The notes under the pieces: model-generated
Database searches by the model: none
Seen by the model: only the letters and a program-made list of their open reading frames with translations
What the model was told of the DNA's origin: nothing
Made by a program: the position numbers and the translations under genes
From: Ailurus styani
Lineage: Eukaryota > Chordata > Mammalia > Carnivora > Ailuridae
Length of the DNA stretch: 64,000 bases
Assembly: GCA_002007465.1 (NCBI GenBank)
Contig: LNAC01000233.1
Coordinates: forward strand, 1,255,776-1,319,775
Direction: 5' to 3'
Shown here: positions 1 to 9,091 of the stretch, in pieces
How positions within the stretch are numbered: position 1 is the stretch's first letter
How the letters are laid out: each line of letters begins with the position of its first letter

Positions 1-67
1 TCCCATTCTGCTTTTCTTTCATAGTTTCCTGTGTTTGATTAGAAGAGGGCCACTGCTAAATCTGATC

Positions 68-190
68 TATAGTAATTCTCACTTTATAGATAGGACTGAG
101 CTGCAGAAGGAGAAATGACTTGTCCAAGAACATGCACCATTGCAGCAGAAGCAAGATTAGCAGGACTGACATTCTATCACTTTTATCTTC
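68..190 (-). repeat. MIR relic
   Basis: It runs 'cactttatagataggac', then 'gacttgtccaagaacatg' and 'gcaagattagcaggac'. This matches the antisense MIR order: tRNA-derived head, 'ttgcccaaggtca' and 'gccaggattcgaac'. It is heavily diverged. Confidence 0.55.
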
Positions 191-267
191 CCTTTATCAG
201 GATCACTTATCTTTAACACAACTCAAAGGAATTCTCATTTATTTTATGTGTTCATTTTATCTTATGA

Positions 268-870
268 TGAATTTATAAGGAGGCAAGTTTGGCAACAGGG
301 AGACCAGTAGAGAGTCTAAAACAATAATCCAGATGAGAAATGAAGGCCTGACAAATTAACTGTGGCAACAAGAATGGAAAGCAAAGATCAAACTTAATAT
401 CTACTTTGGAGAAATTAACAGGACTTGGTAAATAACAGGGAAAGAACGGTAAGGTTTGTTTAAGGGTGACTCCACTTTTGGCTAAAATGACTGACATGGA
501 AAGGTATGCTATGAATTGAGATGAATAAAACAGGAGGGGCACCTGGGTGGCTTAGTCAGTTAAGCGTCCAATCATTTGCTTTCAGCTCAGGTCATGATCT
601 CAGGGTTGTGAGATCAAGCCCCGTGTTGGGGTCCACGTTCAGTGGGGAGTATCACTCTCTTCCTCTGCCCCTCTCTCTGCTAGTGTTCACTCTCTAAAAC
701 AAATCTTTAAAAAAAATAAAAAGAAAAAAATCAGGTTTCAAGGAGAGAATGAAGAGTTTATTTTAGACACATGGAATTCTTATGCTTATGTCAGATACAA
801 GTGGAAAGTCGTGGTAGCTGGTGATCTAGATGATTGTGTGCTTATATATGAATATGCACTATAAATGTGT
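268..870 (-). repeat. L2 LINE relic, antisense
   Basis: It includes 'ccagatgagaaatgaagg' and 'gggtgactccacttttggc', which follow the order of antisense L2 ORF2. A CAN-SINE at 536-730 interrupts it. The right edge is uncertain. Confidence 0.5.
536..730 (+). mobile_element. CAN-SINE, older copy
   Basis: The tRNA-Lys-like head 'cacctgggtggcttagtc' is followed by 'aggtcatgatctcagg', a CT-rich middle and an A-rich tail. It is more diverged than the young copies elsewhere. Confidence 0.9.
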
Positions 871-1229
871 GAGTATGTCCGTGTGTGATACGGACATATC
901 AGCAGGACTTTCATATCAGCAGGAAGTTAGCATGAGGCTTTTGGGAAGGGGTATTTTTCCTAGCCTGCTGTAATCTTCGTGACATTTATTCCTGGGACTA
1001 AAAAAATCTTTTCAAACTACCAAGACCCCAGGTAGCTACTGAAGGAAGCTCCTATCAAAGGAGAAGGCAATCTGTTCTGGGTTTTCAAAAATCTCTTGGG
1101 TTTTAGAATGCTTAGAGCAAAGAAAGTTTAAGACAGAATTCCACCGACATATTAACAAGTGGAGCCAAAGCATAAAAAATTAAAGACTAAAGGAAAAAGG
1201 ACAAGATTGAAGTACTTAAATAAATACTT

Positions 1230-2345
1230 AACCATTCAAACATTTATTATCTACTATGCAGGGGAGAAACTGTGCTAGGTGCTGGGAATGCAGAGATGAA
1301 AAGATAGTCTGTGTTTTCAAGGAATGCTGCCCTTATGTTGAACCAACGTAAAAAAACAAGTGTCATGATAGAGTGCTAAAATAAATTCATGCTCAGGAAG
1401 ATATAGGAATGAACACAGAGAAAAGAGCACATAATCGCTGACTATGTGTGCAAGAGCGTGGTGGCTGGTGGTAGAGGGGGCAGGGAGGGTGTTTTGTGTG
1501 TCATGGCATTCGAAGAAGAGGTATGAGACTTCGTTATATCCTTGAAGGAGCAGGTAGGAAGGAAGGGCACCTCAAGGGTAGAGAATGTTTTCTGTGGAGG
1601 TGGTTGAAAGAGCACCACCTAGCTGATGAGCTCTTAGTATAAGATAAAGAGCACATTAGGGCGCCTGGCTGGCTCAGTGGGTTAAAGCCTCTGCCTTCGG
1701 CTCAGGTCCTGGGATCGAGGCCCACATCGGGCTCCCTGCTCAGCAGGGAGCCTGCTTCCTCCTCTCTCTCTGCCTGCCTCTCAGACTACTTGTGATCTCT
1801 CTCCCTCTGTGAAATAAATAAATAAATAAAATCTTAAAAAAAAAAAAAAGATAAAGAGCACATTGTATGGAGCTGGCCAATAAAGGGACTTGTCTTCCAA
1901 GCTAATGAGTTTGATTCTAAAGCTGTGGGGAAACCACTACACATCATTTTAGTAAAATTGGAGAATGACATTCAATTTTCAGTTTCATGAAGATCTCAGA
2001 GGCAACAACGTAGAGTACTGAAAAATTAAGACAGGGAACCCAACAGCAATGAGAGAAGAGAACAACTTGGGAAGATATTTAACAGGTAGAAATAACAAGA
2101 CACTAGTGGAAACCAATATATATTCACTGAATAAATGACTATATAGAAGGGCAGGGAAAAAGAAACACTTCAGGACACAGGCTACTGAAGATTCAAATAT
2201 CCCGAAGGAACCGGTTAAAGTAAGAACAGAAAAGTTGTTAGGATAGGCAATTAGGAGGTCTAGGTAACCTTGCCCATGGCAGAGGAAGTCGACCTGTGAA
2301 CTGAGGTGTGAAAAAGAATGAGGAAATGGAGAAGGATGTTAGTAG
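1230..2345 (-). repeat. L2 LINE relic, antisense
   Basis: The left part resembles the L2 3' end ('gtgctaggtgctgggaatg'), and the rest follows antisense L2 with many changes. A young SINE sits inside at 1658-1847. Confidence 0.55.
1658..1847 (+). mobile_element. CAN-SINE, young subfamily
   Basis: Full-length copy with head 'gggcgcctggctggctcag', a CT-rich middle, (AAAT)n and poly-A. The 17 bp target-site duplication aagataaagagcacatt is exact at 1641-1657 and 1848-1864. Confidence 0.97.
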
Positions 2346-2539
2346 AAGATAGAAGAGAACATTATCCAGAACTGGGAATGACAGTTGTTTTTAAAAGGAG
2401 TTGTTTTTAGAAGGAGAGGATGAAATTGTTTGAAGGAGTGTTTCTGAGGAACAGAAAAAGAAAGTAGTCCTCCAGGTTCTTCTGTTAGGTAGCAGAGCTG
2501 AAGGATCTCCACAGTCTCTACACTCCTCAGGGTCTGCCC

Positions 2540-2690
2540 CCAGGAGCAGAAGCATCGACAACACTCGATAGCAGGTTCCAAATGCAGCCTTTCAGGCCAC
2601 ACTCTTGACCTACGGAATCAGAATCTGCATTTTTAACAGGATTCCTAGGTAATCTGAGCACACATTCTTGTTTGAGAAGCACAGCTCTAA
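2540..2690 (+). repeat. MER5A-like hAT relic
   Basis: It has 'cggaatcagaatctgcatt', 'aggtaatctgagcacac' and the terminal 'tttgagaagcacagctct', in the order of the right half of MER5A (hAT-Charlie). Confidence 0.55.
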
Positions 2691-2730
2691 ATACAACTGA
2701 TTTGGGGGGAACACTGTATGTATGTATGTA

Positions 2731-2824
2731 TTAAGTAAGCTCTACATCCAATGTGGGGCTTGAACTCATGACCTCAAGACCAAGAGTCATATTCTCCAAT
2801 GAGCGAGCCAGACAGGTCTCTCTG
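2731..2824 (-). mobile_element. CAN-SINE, old head-only copy
   Basis: Antisense tRNA-like part: 'tggggcttgaactcatgac', then a diverged 'gagccagacagg'. It has no CT-rich body, like the older short SINEC copies. Confidence 0.7.
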
Positions 2825-3175
2825 GAAAAGAATGTTTTTACAAGATATTCTGAGCTAAGGAAAGTCTCCACACCCCCAACTGCAACCTATATGTTACCAT
2901 GAAGTAAGAGAATAAGCAAAATAAAAAAGACATCCATCTTTCAGATATTGCATACACCGTACCCCAATTCCATTTTCTTTGGGAAAATGGTTAAATCACT
3001 CTGGGAAACCTCTGAGTTAAATAAAAGTGAACAAGATTCTTAGCAGGGGGTTCTCAGAAACTAATAAACTATTGTGAATTCTGGTTTCTACAAGGGAGAT
3101 ACACACCAGCTCCTCCTAAACACACTTGACCATGGAACCCTATGCAGAGGTGATCATTTTATTCTATTATTTTAT

Positions 3176-3366
3176 TTAAAGATTTTATTTATTTATTTCA
3201 CAGTGGGAGAGAGATCACAAGGAGGCAGAGAGGCAGGCAGAGAGAGAGGGGGAAGCAGGCTCCCTGCTGAGCAGAGAGCCCGATGCGGGCCTCGATCCCA
3301 GGACCCTGAGATCATGACCTGAGCCGAAAGCAGAGGCTTTAACCCACTGAGCCACCCAGGCGCCCC
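3176..3366 (-). mobile_element. CAN-SINE, young, first of three in a cluster
   Basis: It runs from 'aaagattttatttattt' to 'gccacccaggcgcccc', full length. It appears to have inserted in the T-rich tail of the next copy to the right. Confidence 0.95.
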
Positions 3367-3384
3367 GTTATCTTTCATTTATAT

Positions 3385-3585
3385 ATTTTTTAAAGATTTT
3401 ATTTATTTATTTGACACAGAGAGAGAGATTACAAGTAGGCAGAGAGGCAGGCAGAGAGACAGGGAGAGGAGGAAGCAGGCTCCCCGCTGAGCAGAGAGCC
3501 CGATGCGGGCCTCGATCCCAGGACGCTGAGATCATGACCTGAGCCGAAAGCAGAGGCTTTAACCCACTGAGCCACCCAGGCGCCC
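3385..3585 (-). mobile_element. CAN-SINE, young, second of three in a cluster
   Basis: A full antisense copy ending 'ccacccaggcgccc'. The string 'tctattattttattt' stands both left of the first copy (3162-3176) and right of this one (from 3586). This suggests it entered the tail of the third copy. Confidence 0.95.
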
Positions 3586-3600
3586 TCTATTATTTTATTT

Positions 3601-3778
3601 TTAAAAAAGATTTTATATATTTGAGAGAGAGCATAAGCTGGGGGAGCAACAGAGGGAGAGGGAGAGGCAGAGTCCCCACTGAGCAGGGAGCCTAACAAAG
3701 CACCTGATCCCAGGATCCTGGGAACCATGACCCAAGCTGAAGGCAGACACTTAAGCAACTGAGCCACCCAGGTACCCC
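3601..3778 (-). mobile_element. CAN-SINE, oldest of a three-copy cluster
   Basis: A more diverged antisense copy ending 'ccacccaggtacccc'. Its target-site duplication brackets the whole cluster: agaggtgatcatttta at 3146-3161 and the same with one change at 3780-3795. Confidence 0.92.
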
Positions 3779-4172
3779 GAGAGGTGATCGTTTTAATTAA
3801 TGCTCCTCAAAGAAGGATCAAACAGTCTTTACTACTGCTCATCTCTACTGTGTGGCACAGCAGAAAGGGGATAACGTGTGAAAGAACTCTTGACAATGTG
3901 CCATACAGATACACAACTGCATTATTTCAGGTACTTGGCATGTTTTAATCACCTGAAAATTCTTCTGAAATATATTTTCCACTTATGAGACACTCTTCTA
4001 AATGCTGACACATGCATGCAACCAACATCACTGGATTCCAGTGACAGAAGGAGCTTCCTGTAATCTTCATACCGACTCCTCAGTTTGTCCAGGGCAGACC
4101 GACAGAGGCCAGATTTTCCTGGGATACTGCAGAGTAGGACACTCAACAAAGCTGTGGTTCTAGAATGAACTG

Positions 4173-4187
4173 CCAGCAGGTGGCAGC
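4173..4187 (+). promoter_or_regulatory. Consensus CTCF-type binding motif
   Basis: CCAGCAGGTGGCAGC matches the published CTCF core CCASYAGRKGGCRSY at all 15 positions. It lies in repeat-free sequence. Occupancy cannot be read from sequence. Confidence 0.6.
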
Positions 4188-5159
4188 TAAGGAGGTGTTT
4201 CCCTGAGGAGTCAGGACAGTTACCAGGTACACGTGATTTATCTTGGGTGTCCTCAATGACATCCAGGTCTCGGTTGAAAACAGAAGTCAAAACTAATATT
4301 CAAAAATATTTACTGCTGGTCACACAGCTGATTCTTATTTTCCTATCAGCAAAATCTTTAGTAAAATGGAGGTCAAAGGAATTTTTTTCTTTTTTGTCAG
4401 TCAGAGATAAAAGAGACTAAATCTCATTTTCTTAAAATGTAATGACACTATAAATGCTCTGTATACTCAGCATAAATATTACTTGAATAAATGTTAGGCA
4501 ACTAAATGGGTTTTTTCCATCCATATGCTATGAATTCAAATATATGTGGATAGCATCCAAATATCATGTTTAAAAAAATCAGTACTAGAAACTGAAAATG
4601 CAGAGCTCAGCTCTGGTCTCCTATTACTGTGGGAATACCATATAGACAAGACTATTTTGGTTGAATTTGGCTTTCTGATTTCATTTGCACTTAGGAGATG
4701 AACTCTGGGGTGTTATTTCTACTATCACATTTATGGGTGTATTTCCTCAGTGAATAACAAAAAGGATAAATGATAATAGCACGTTTAGAACTATCCCAAG
4801 TTGTATAAAAGTAACTAAAATCCACCTCACAGGAAGAATGAATTCTCTTATTATAACCTGTAACTCAGAAATTATAACTTACAGTTTGGAAACCAATATA
4901 CTTAAACATAGTATTTGTATACTATAGTAGTTTGCTAATACAGGAGGTTTTACATGGAAAAGCTTTCTATGTGTATAGATAATGTTTATATGTGTGTGGT
5001 ATTAATGTTATATGACTTTATAAATAGTAGATCTACGTTATAGGACTTTATAAATAGTAGATCTTACTCTGAGGAATTCTTATCTTTGTAAGTAATATCT
5101 AGTTTAGGCAGACCAAGGTATTTTATTTTTATGCTCTCTAGAAAATAATCTGAAAAATA

Positions 5160-5328
5160 ATCTTTTTTGAGTGGGGGAGGGGCAGGGGGAAAGGGAGAGA
5201 GAATCCCAAGCAGGCTCATGCCCAGAATGGAGCCTGATGTGGGACTCAATTTCATGACCCTGAGATCATGACCTGAGCCAAAATCAGGAGTCAGATGCTT
5301 AACTGACTGAGTCAGCCAGGAGCCCCCC
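5160..5328 (-). mobile_element. CAN-SINE, older copy
   Basis: It includes 'gaccctgagatcatgacc' and the diverged end 'gagtcagccaggagcccc'. Confidence 0.88.
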
Positions 5329-5552
5329 AAAATATTTGAAAGTACAGTATTAGTGTCATTTTAGATTTAAGATCCCAGATGAAGATCAGCAGCATAAATT
5401 CGGGTAAAAGCAATACAGTTGGTACAGGAAAGGGTAGAGTTAAGGAAAATATAAAGTTCAAGGTATTATAAGTAGAGCAGTGCTGAATGATGGTGTTAGT
5501 GTGGCTGATGTGGAAGGTCAGGAGGGATAGTGATAGAATGAACTTGGATCCA

Positions 5553-5584
5553 GGTGTCAACCGACTGAGCCACCCAGGCACCCT
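5553..5584 (-). mobile_element. CAN-SINE head fragment
   Basis: Only 'ccgactgagccacccaggc' and a few flanking bases survive. Confidence 0.6.
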
Positions 5585-5740
5585 AGAGCTTGATTAAAAT
5601 ATAAAAATAGATTACAGCATAACTGCAAAAGGCAACAGGTCTACTTATAAACAGAAAGGAATCATCACACTACCAGGTTTAACCTTTATAAATAATGATG
5701 TAGTTTTAAATTTCTTTTTATTTTTCTTTTTAATTTTTTT

Positions 5741-5938
5741 AAAAAAGATTTTATTTATTTATTTGACACACAGAGAGAGATCAGATCACAAGTAGGCAGA
5801 GAGGCAGGCAGAGAGAGAGAGGAGGAAGCAGGCTCCCCACTGAGCAGGGAGCCCGATGCGGGCCTCGATCCCAGGACCCTGAGATCATGACCCGAGCCAA
5901 AGGCAGAGGCTTTAACCCACTGAGCCACCCAGGCGCCC
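5741..5938 (-). mobile_element. CAN-SINE, young
   Basis: A full antisense copy from 'aaagattttatttattt' to 'cacccaggcgccc', next to a truncated copy. Confidence 0.95.
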
Positions 5939-5940
5939 TC

Positions 5941-6047
5941 ATTTTAATTTTTTAAAAAGATTTTATTTACTTGACTTAAAGAGAGCAAGATACAGCGAGA
6001 GAGGAAACACAAGCAGGGGGAGTGGGAAAGGGAAAAGCAGGCTCCCT
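5941..6047 (-). mobile_element. CAN-SINE fragment, head missing
   Basis: The tail and CT-rich body ('agcaggctccctgcgg') are present, then the match stops before the tRNA-like part. Confidence 0.75.
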
Positions 6048-6065
6048 GCGGTCTTTCCTTCTCTT

Positions 6066-6178
6066 TCTAATTAATTAATTAATTATTATGTAAACTCTAC
6101 CCCCAACGTGGGGCTTGAACTCATGACCCTGAGGTCAAGAGTTGCATACTCTACTGACTGAGCCAGTCAGGCATCCCT
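6066..6178 (-). mobile_element. CAN-SINE, old short copy
   Basis: An (TTAA)n-like tail is followed by 'gtaaactctacccccaacg' and 'tgagccagtcaggcatccc', the layout of older SINEC copies. Confidence 0.85.
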
Positions 6179-6620
6179 GAACGTATAGTTTTTAAAGAAA
6201 TTGTCAAACTTTCTAGAGTGGCCCTATCATTTTACATTCCCACCAGCAATGTATGAGTGATCTAGTTTCTTCATATCCTTGTCAGCATTTGGTGTTGCCA
6301 CTTTTTAAATTTTAGCCATTCTGATGGATGTATAGTGATATTTCATGGAGGCCTTAAGTTGCATTTCCCTAACAGCTGGTTGATGTTGATTATCTTTTCA
6401 AGTGCTTATTTGCCACTTACATATCCTTTTTGATGAAATTTGTGGTCACGTCTTTTGCCCGTTTTCCAACTGGATTTTTTTTTTTTAAACTATTGAGGTT
6501 TGAGTTTTTTATTCTAGATACTAGTCCTTTGTTAGTATTTGGTTTACAAGTATTTTCTCCCAGTCTGTAGTCTGCATTTTCATCTTTTTACCCAGGATCA
6601 TTCACAGAGCAAAAGTTTTA

Positions 6621-6840
6621 TTTTATTTTTTATTTTTTATTTTTTTTTAAGATTTTATTTATTTATTTCACAGAGGGAGAGAGATCACAGGAGAGATCAC
6701 ACAGAGAGGCAGGCAGAAAGAGGGGGGGAAGCAGGCTCCCCGCCGAGCAGGGAGCCCGATGCGGGCCTCGATCCCAGGACCCTGAGATCATGACCTGAGC
6801 CGAAAGCAGAGGCTTTAACCCACTGAGCCACCCAGGCGCC
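6621..6840 (-). mobile_element. CAN-SINE, young
   Basis: A full antisense copy inside the L1. The target-site duplication cagagcaaaagtttta is exact at 6605-6620 and 6841-6856. Confidence 0.97.
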
Positions 6841-7625
6841 CAGAGCAAAAGTTTTAAAAGGCAAACATCAATTTTTCCTTTTATGGATCATGCTTTTACT
6901 GACAAGCACGTCTATCACTATATCCTGAAGATTTTCTCCTCCCCCGCCCCCAAAACATAAATAGCTAAATCTTTTATTTTTAACTCCATGACCTATTCTG
7001 GGTTAGTTTTTGTATAAGGTGTGAGACTCAGGTTCATTTACTTGTCTATGGACATCCAACTGCTAGAGCACCATTTATATAAATGGCCATCTTCCTCTGT
7101 GAGTTGTTTTTGCATCTCTGTTAAATCATCTGGGCACCTATGTGGGTCTATTTTTTGTTTCTCTATTCTGTCCCACTGCTATATGTATCTATTCCTTTAC
7201 TAGTATCACAGTCTATGTTAAGGCTTGAAATCAAAGAATGATTCCCCTACTTTACTCTTTTTCAAAATTGTTTTAGTTATTCCAAGTCCTTTGCCCCTCT
7301 ATCTATATTTTATAATAACACTGTCAAATATCTACCAAAAAAATCTTACTGGAACTTTGATAGGTATTGGATTAAACTTCTGTATCAATCTGTGAAGAAG
7401 TGACACCTTTATTAGGTTGAGTACTCCAAACAATGAACACAGTATGTCTCATTTATTTATATCTTTCTTTCATCAGCGTTTTGCAATTTTTAGCATGTAT
7501 GTCCTGTTCTGTACATGTTATTTTTAGATTTATACCTAAGTATTTCATTTTCTTTTTGTGTGATTATAGATGGTATTATATTTTAAATTTTGGTGTTCAT
7601 TGCTATATATAGAAATACAACAATT

Positions 7626-7723
7626 TTTTAAAAAAGTAAACTCTTTGCCCAACGTGGGGCTCAAACTCACGACCCTCCAATCAAGAGTTACATGCTCTAC
7701 AGACTGAGCCAGCCAGGAACCCC
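7626..7723 (-). mobile_element. CAN-SINE, old short copy
   Basis: It has 'cccaacgtggggctcaaac' and 'actgagccagccaggaacc' and lies inside the antisense L1. Confidence 0.85.
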
Positions 7724-7800
7724 ATATATATAATAGATTTTTATACATTTATCTTATATCCTGTAATTTTCTTGAACTCACTCATTAACTAGTTTGTGTT

Positions 7801-7822
7801 GTGTGTGTGTGTGTGTGTGTGT
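7801..7822. repeat. (GT)n microsatellite
   Basis: Eleven GT units inside the L1. Confidence 0.9.
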
Positions 7823-8463
7823 AAATTCCTTGGGTTTTCCTAGAGACAATCATGTCAGCCACAAATAAGTTTTATTTCTTCCTTTCTGAGTTGTTTGCCT
7901 TTATTTCCCTTTCCTGCTTTATTGCACTAACTAGAACTTTCACCAATATCTTCCATAATAGTGAGAGCAGACATCCTTGCCTTGTTCCTGATCTAAGGGT
8001 TAAAGCATTTAGCCTTTCATCATATGTATAATGTTAGCTGTGGTTTTTGTAGATGCTTTTTAATGAGCCGAGGAAATATTCTTTTTTTTTTTTTTTAGTT
8101 TTAAAACATATGGGTATTGAAATTTGTCAAATGCTTTTTCTGCACTGATCCTGATAGAGGTCTATCAGTTTTAATGACCTCGAAAAAAGTTTTTCATTCA
8201 TTTTCTCTATCATAATTTCCTGTTTTCAACTTCACTGATTTCTGCTCTTACCTTTACTATTTCCTTTCTTCTATTTGTTTTGGGTTCCTGAGGTGGGAGC
8301 TAAAATTCTTGACTTGAGACTTCTTTTCTATTGTATGCCTTTAATGCTATACACTTCCCTCTCTGGACTGAATTACCTGTTACCTATAATTTCTGATATG
8401 TTATAGCTTCATTTTTATTCAGTTCAATGTATTTTTAAGTTTCCTTTAAGATATCTGCCAGAG

Positions 8464-8662
8464 GGCGCCTGGGTGGCTCAGTGGGTTAAAGCCTCTGCTT
8501 TCGGCTCAGGTCATGATCTCAGGGTCCTGGGATCGAGGCCCGCATCGGGCTCTCTGCTCGGCAGAGAGCCTGCTTCCTCCTCTCTCTCTGCCTGCCTCTC
8601 TGCCTACTTGTGATCTCTCTCTCTGTCAAATAAATAAATAAAATCTTAAAAAAAAAAAAAAA
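8464..8662 (+). mobile_element. CAN-SINE, young
   Basis: A full-length copy. Its target-site duplication agatatctgccagag at 8449-8463 recurs with one change at 8663-8677. Confidence 0.97.
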
Positions 8663-8677
8663 AGATGTCTGCCAGAG

Positions 8678-9091
8678 GGGCACCTGGGTGGCTCAGTGGG
8701 TTAAGCCTCTGCCTTTAGCTCAGGTCATGATCTCAGAGTCCTGGGATCAAGCCCCACATCGGGCTCTCTGCTCAGTAGGGAGCCTGTCCCCTCCTCTCCC
8801 TCTGCCTACTTGTGATCTCTGTCAGATAAATAAAAAAAAATCTTTTTTTTTTTTTTTTAAAGATTTTATTTATTTGACACAGAGAGAGAGATTACAAGCA
8901 GGCAGAGAGGCAGGCAGAGAGAGAGAGAGGAGGAAGCAGGCTCCCTGCTGAGCAGAGAGCCCGATGCGGGCCTCGATCCCAGGACGCTGAGATCATGACC
9001 TGAGCCGAAAGCAGAGGCTTTAACCCACTGAGCCACCCAGGCCCCCAAATAAAAAAAAAAAAAATCTTAAAAAAAACCCCAAAAAACAAAA
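8678..9091 (+). mobile_element. CAN-SINE carrying another SINE in its tail
   Basis: The head 'gcacctgggtggctcag' starts right after the previous SINE's duplication. An antisense SINE splits its A-rich tail at 8844-9046. A third, decayed copy of the target ('atcggccagaca') follows at about 9092. Confidence 0.9.
8844..9046 (-). mobile_element. CAN-SINE, young, nested
   Basis: A full antisense copy inserted in the A-rich tail of the forward SINE at 8678; 'aaataaaaaaaaa' stands on both sides. Confidence 0.94.

Noticed and set aside
1658..1740. Possible tRNA gene in the SINE heads
   Set aside because: The heads derive from tRNA-Lys but are followed by the CT-rich body and poly-A and flanked by target-site duplications, so they are retroposons.
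3949..4290. A 113-codon minus-strand frame beside the CTCF motif
   Set aside because: There is no recognisable domain, no homology that I can recall and no gene context. It is AT-rich intron.
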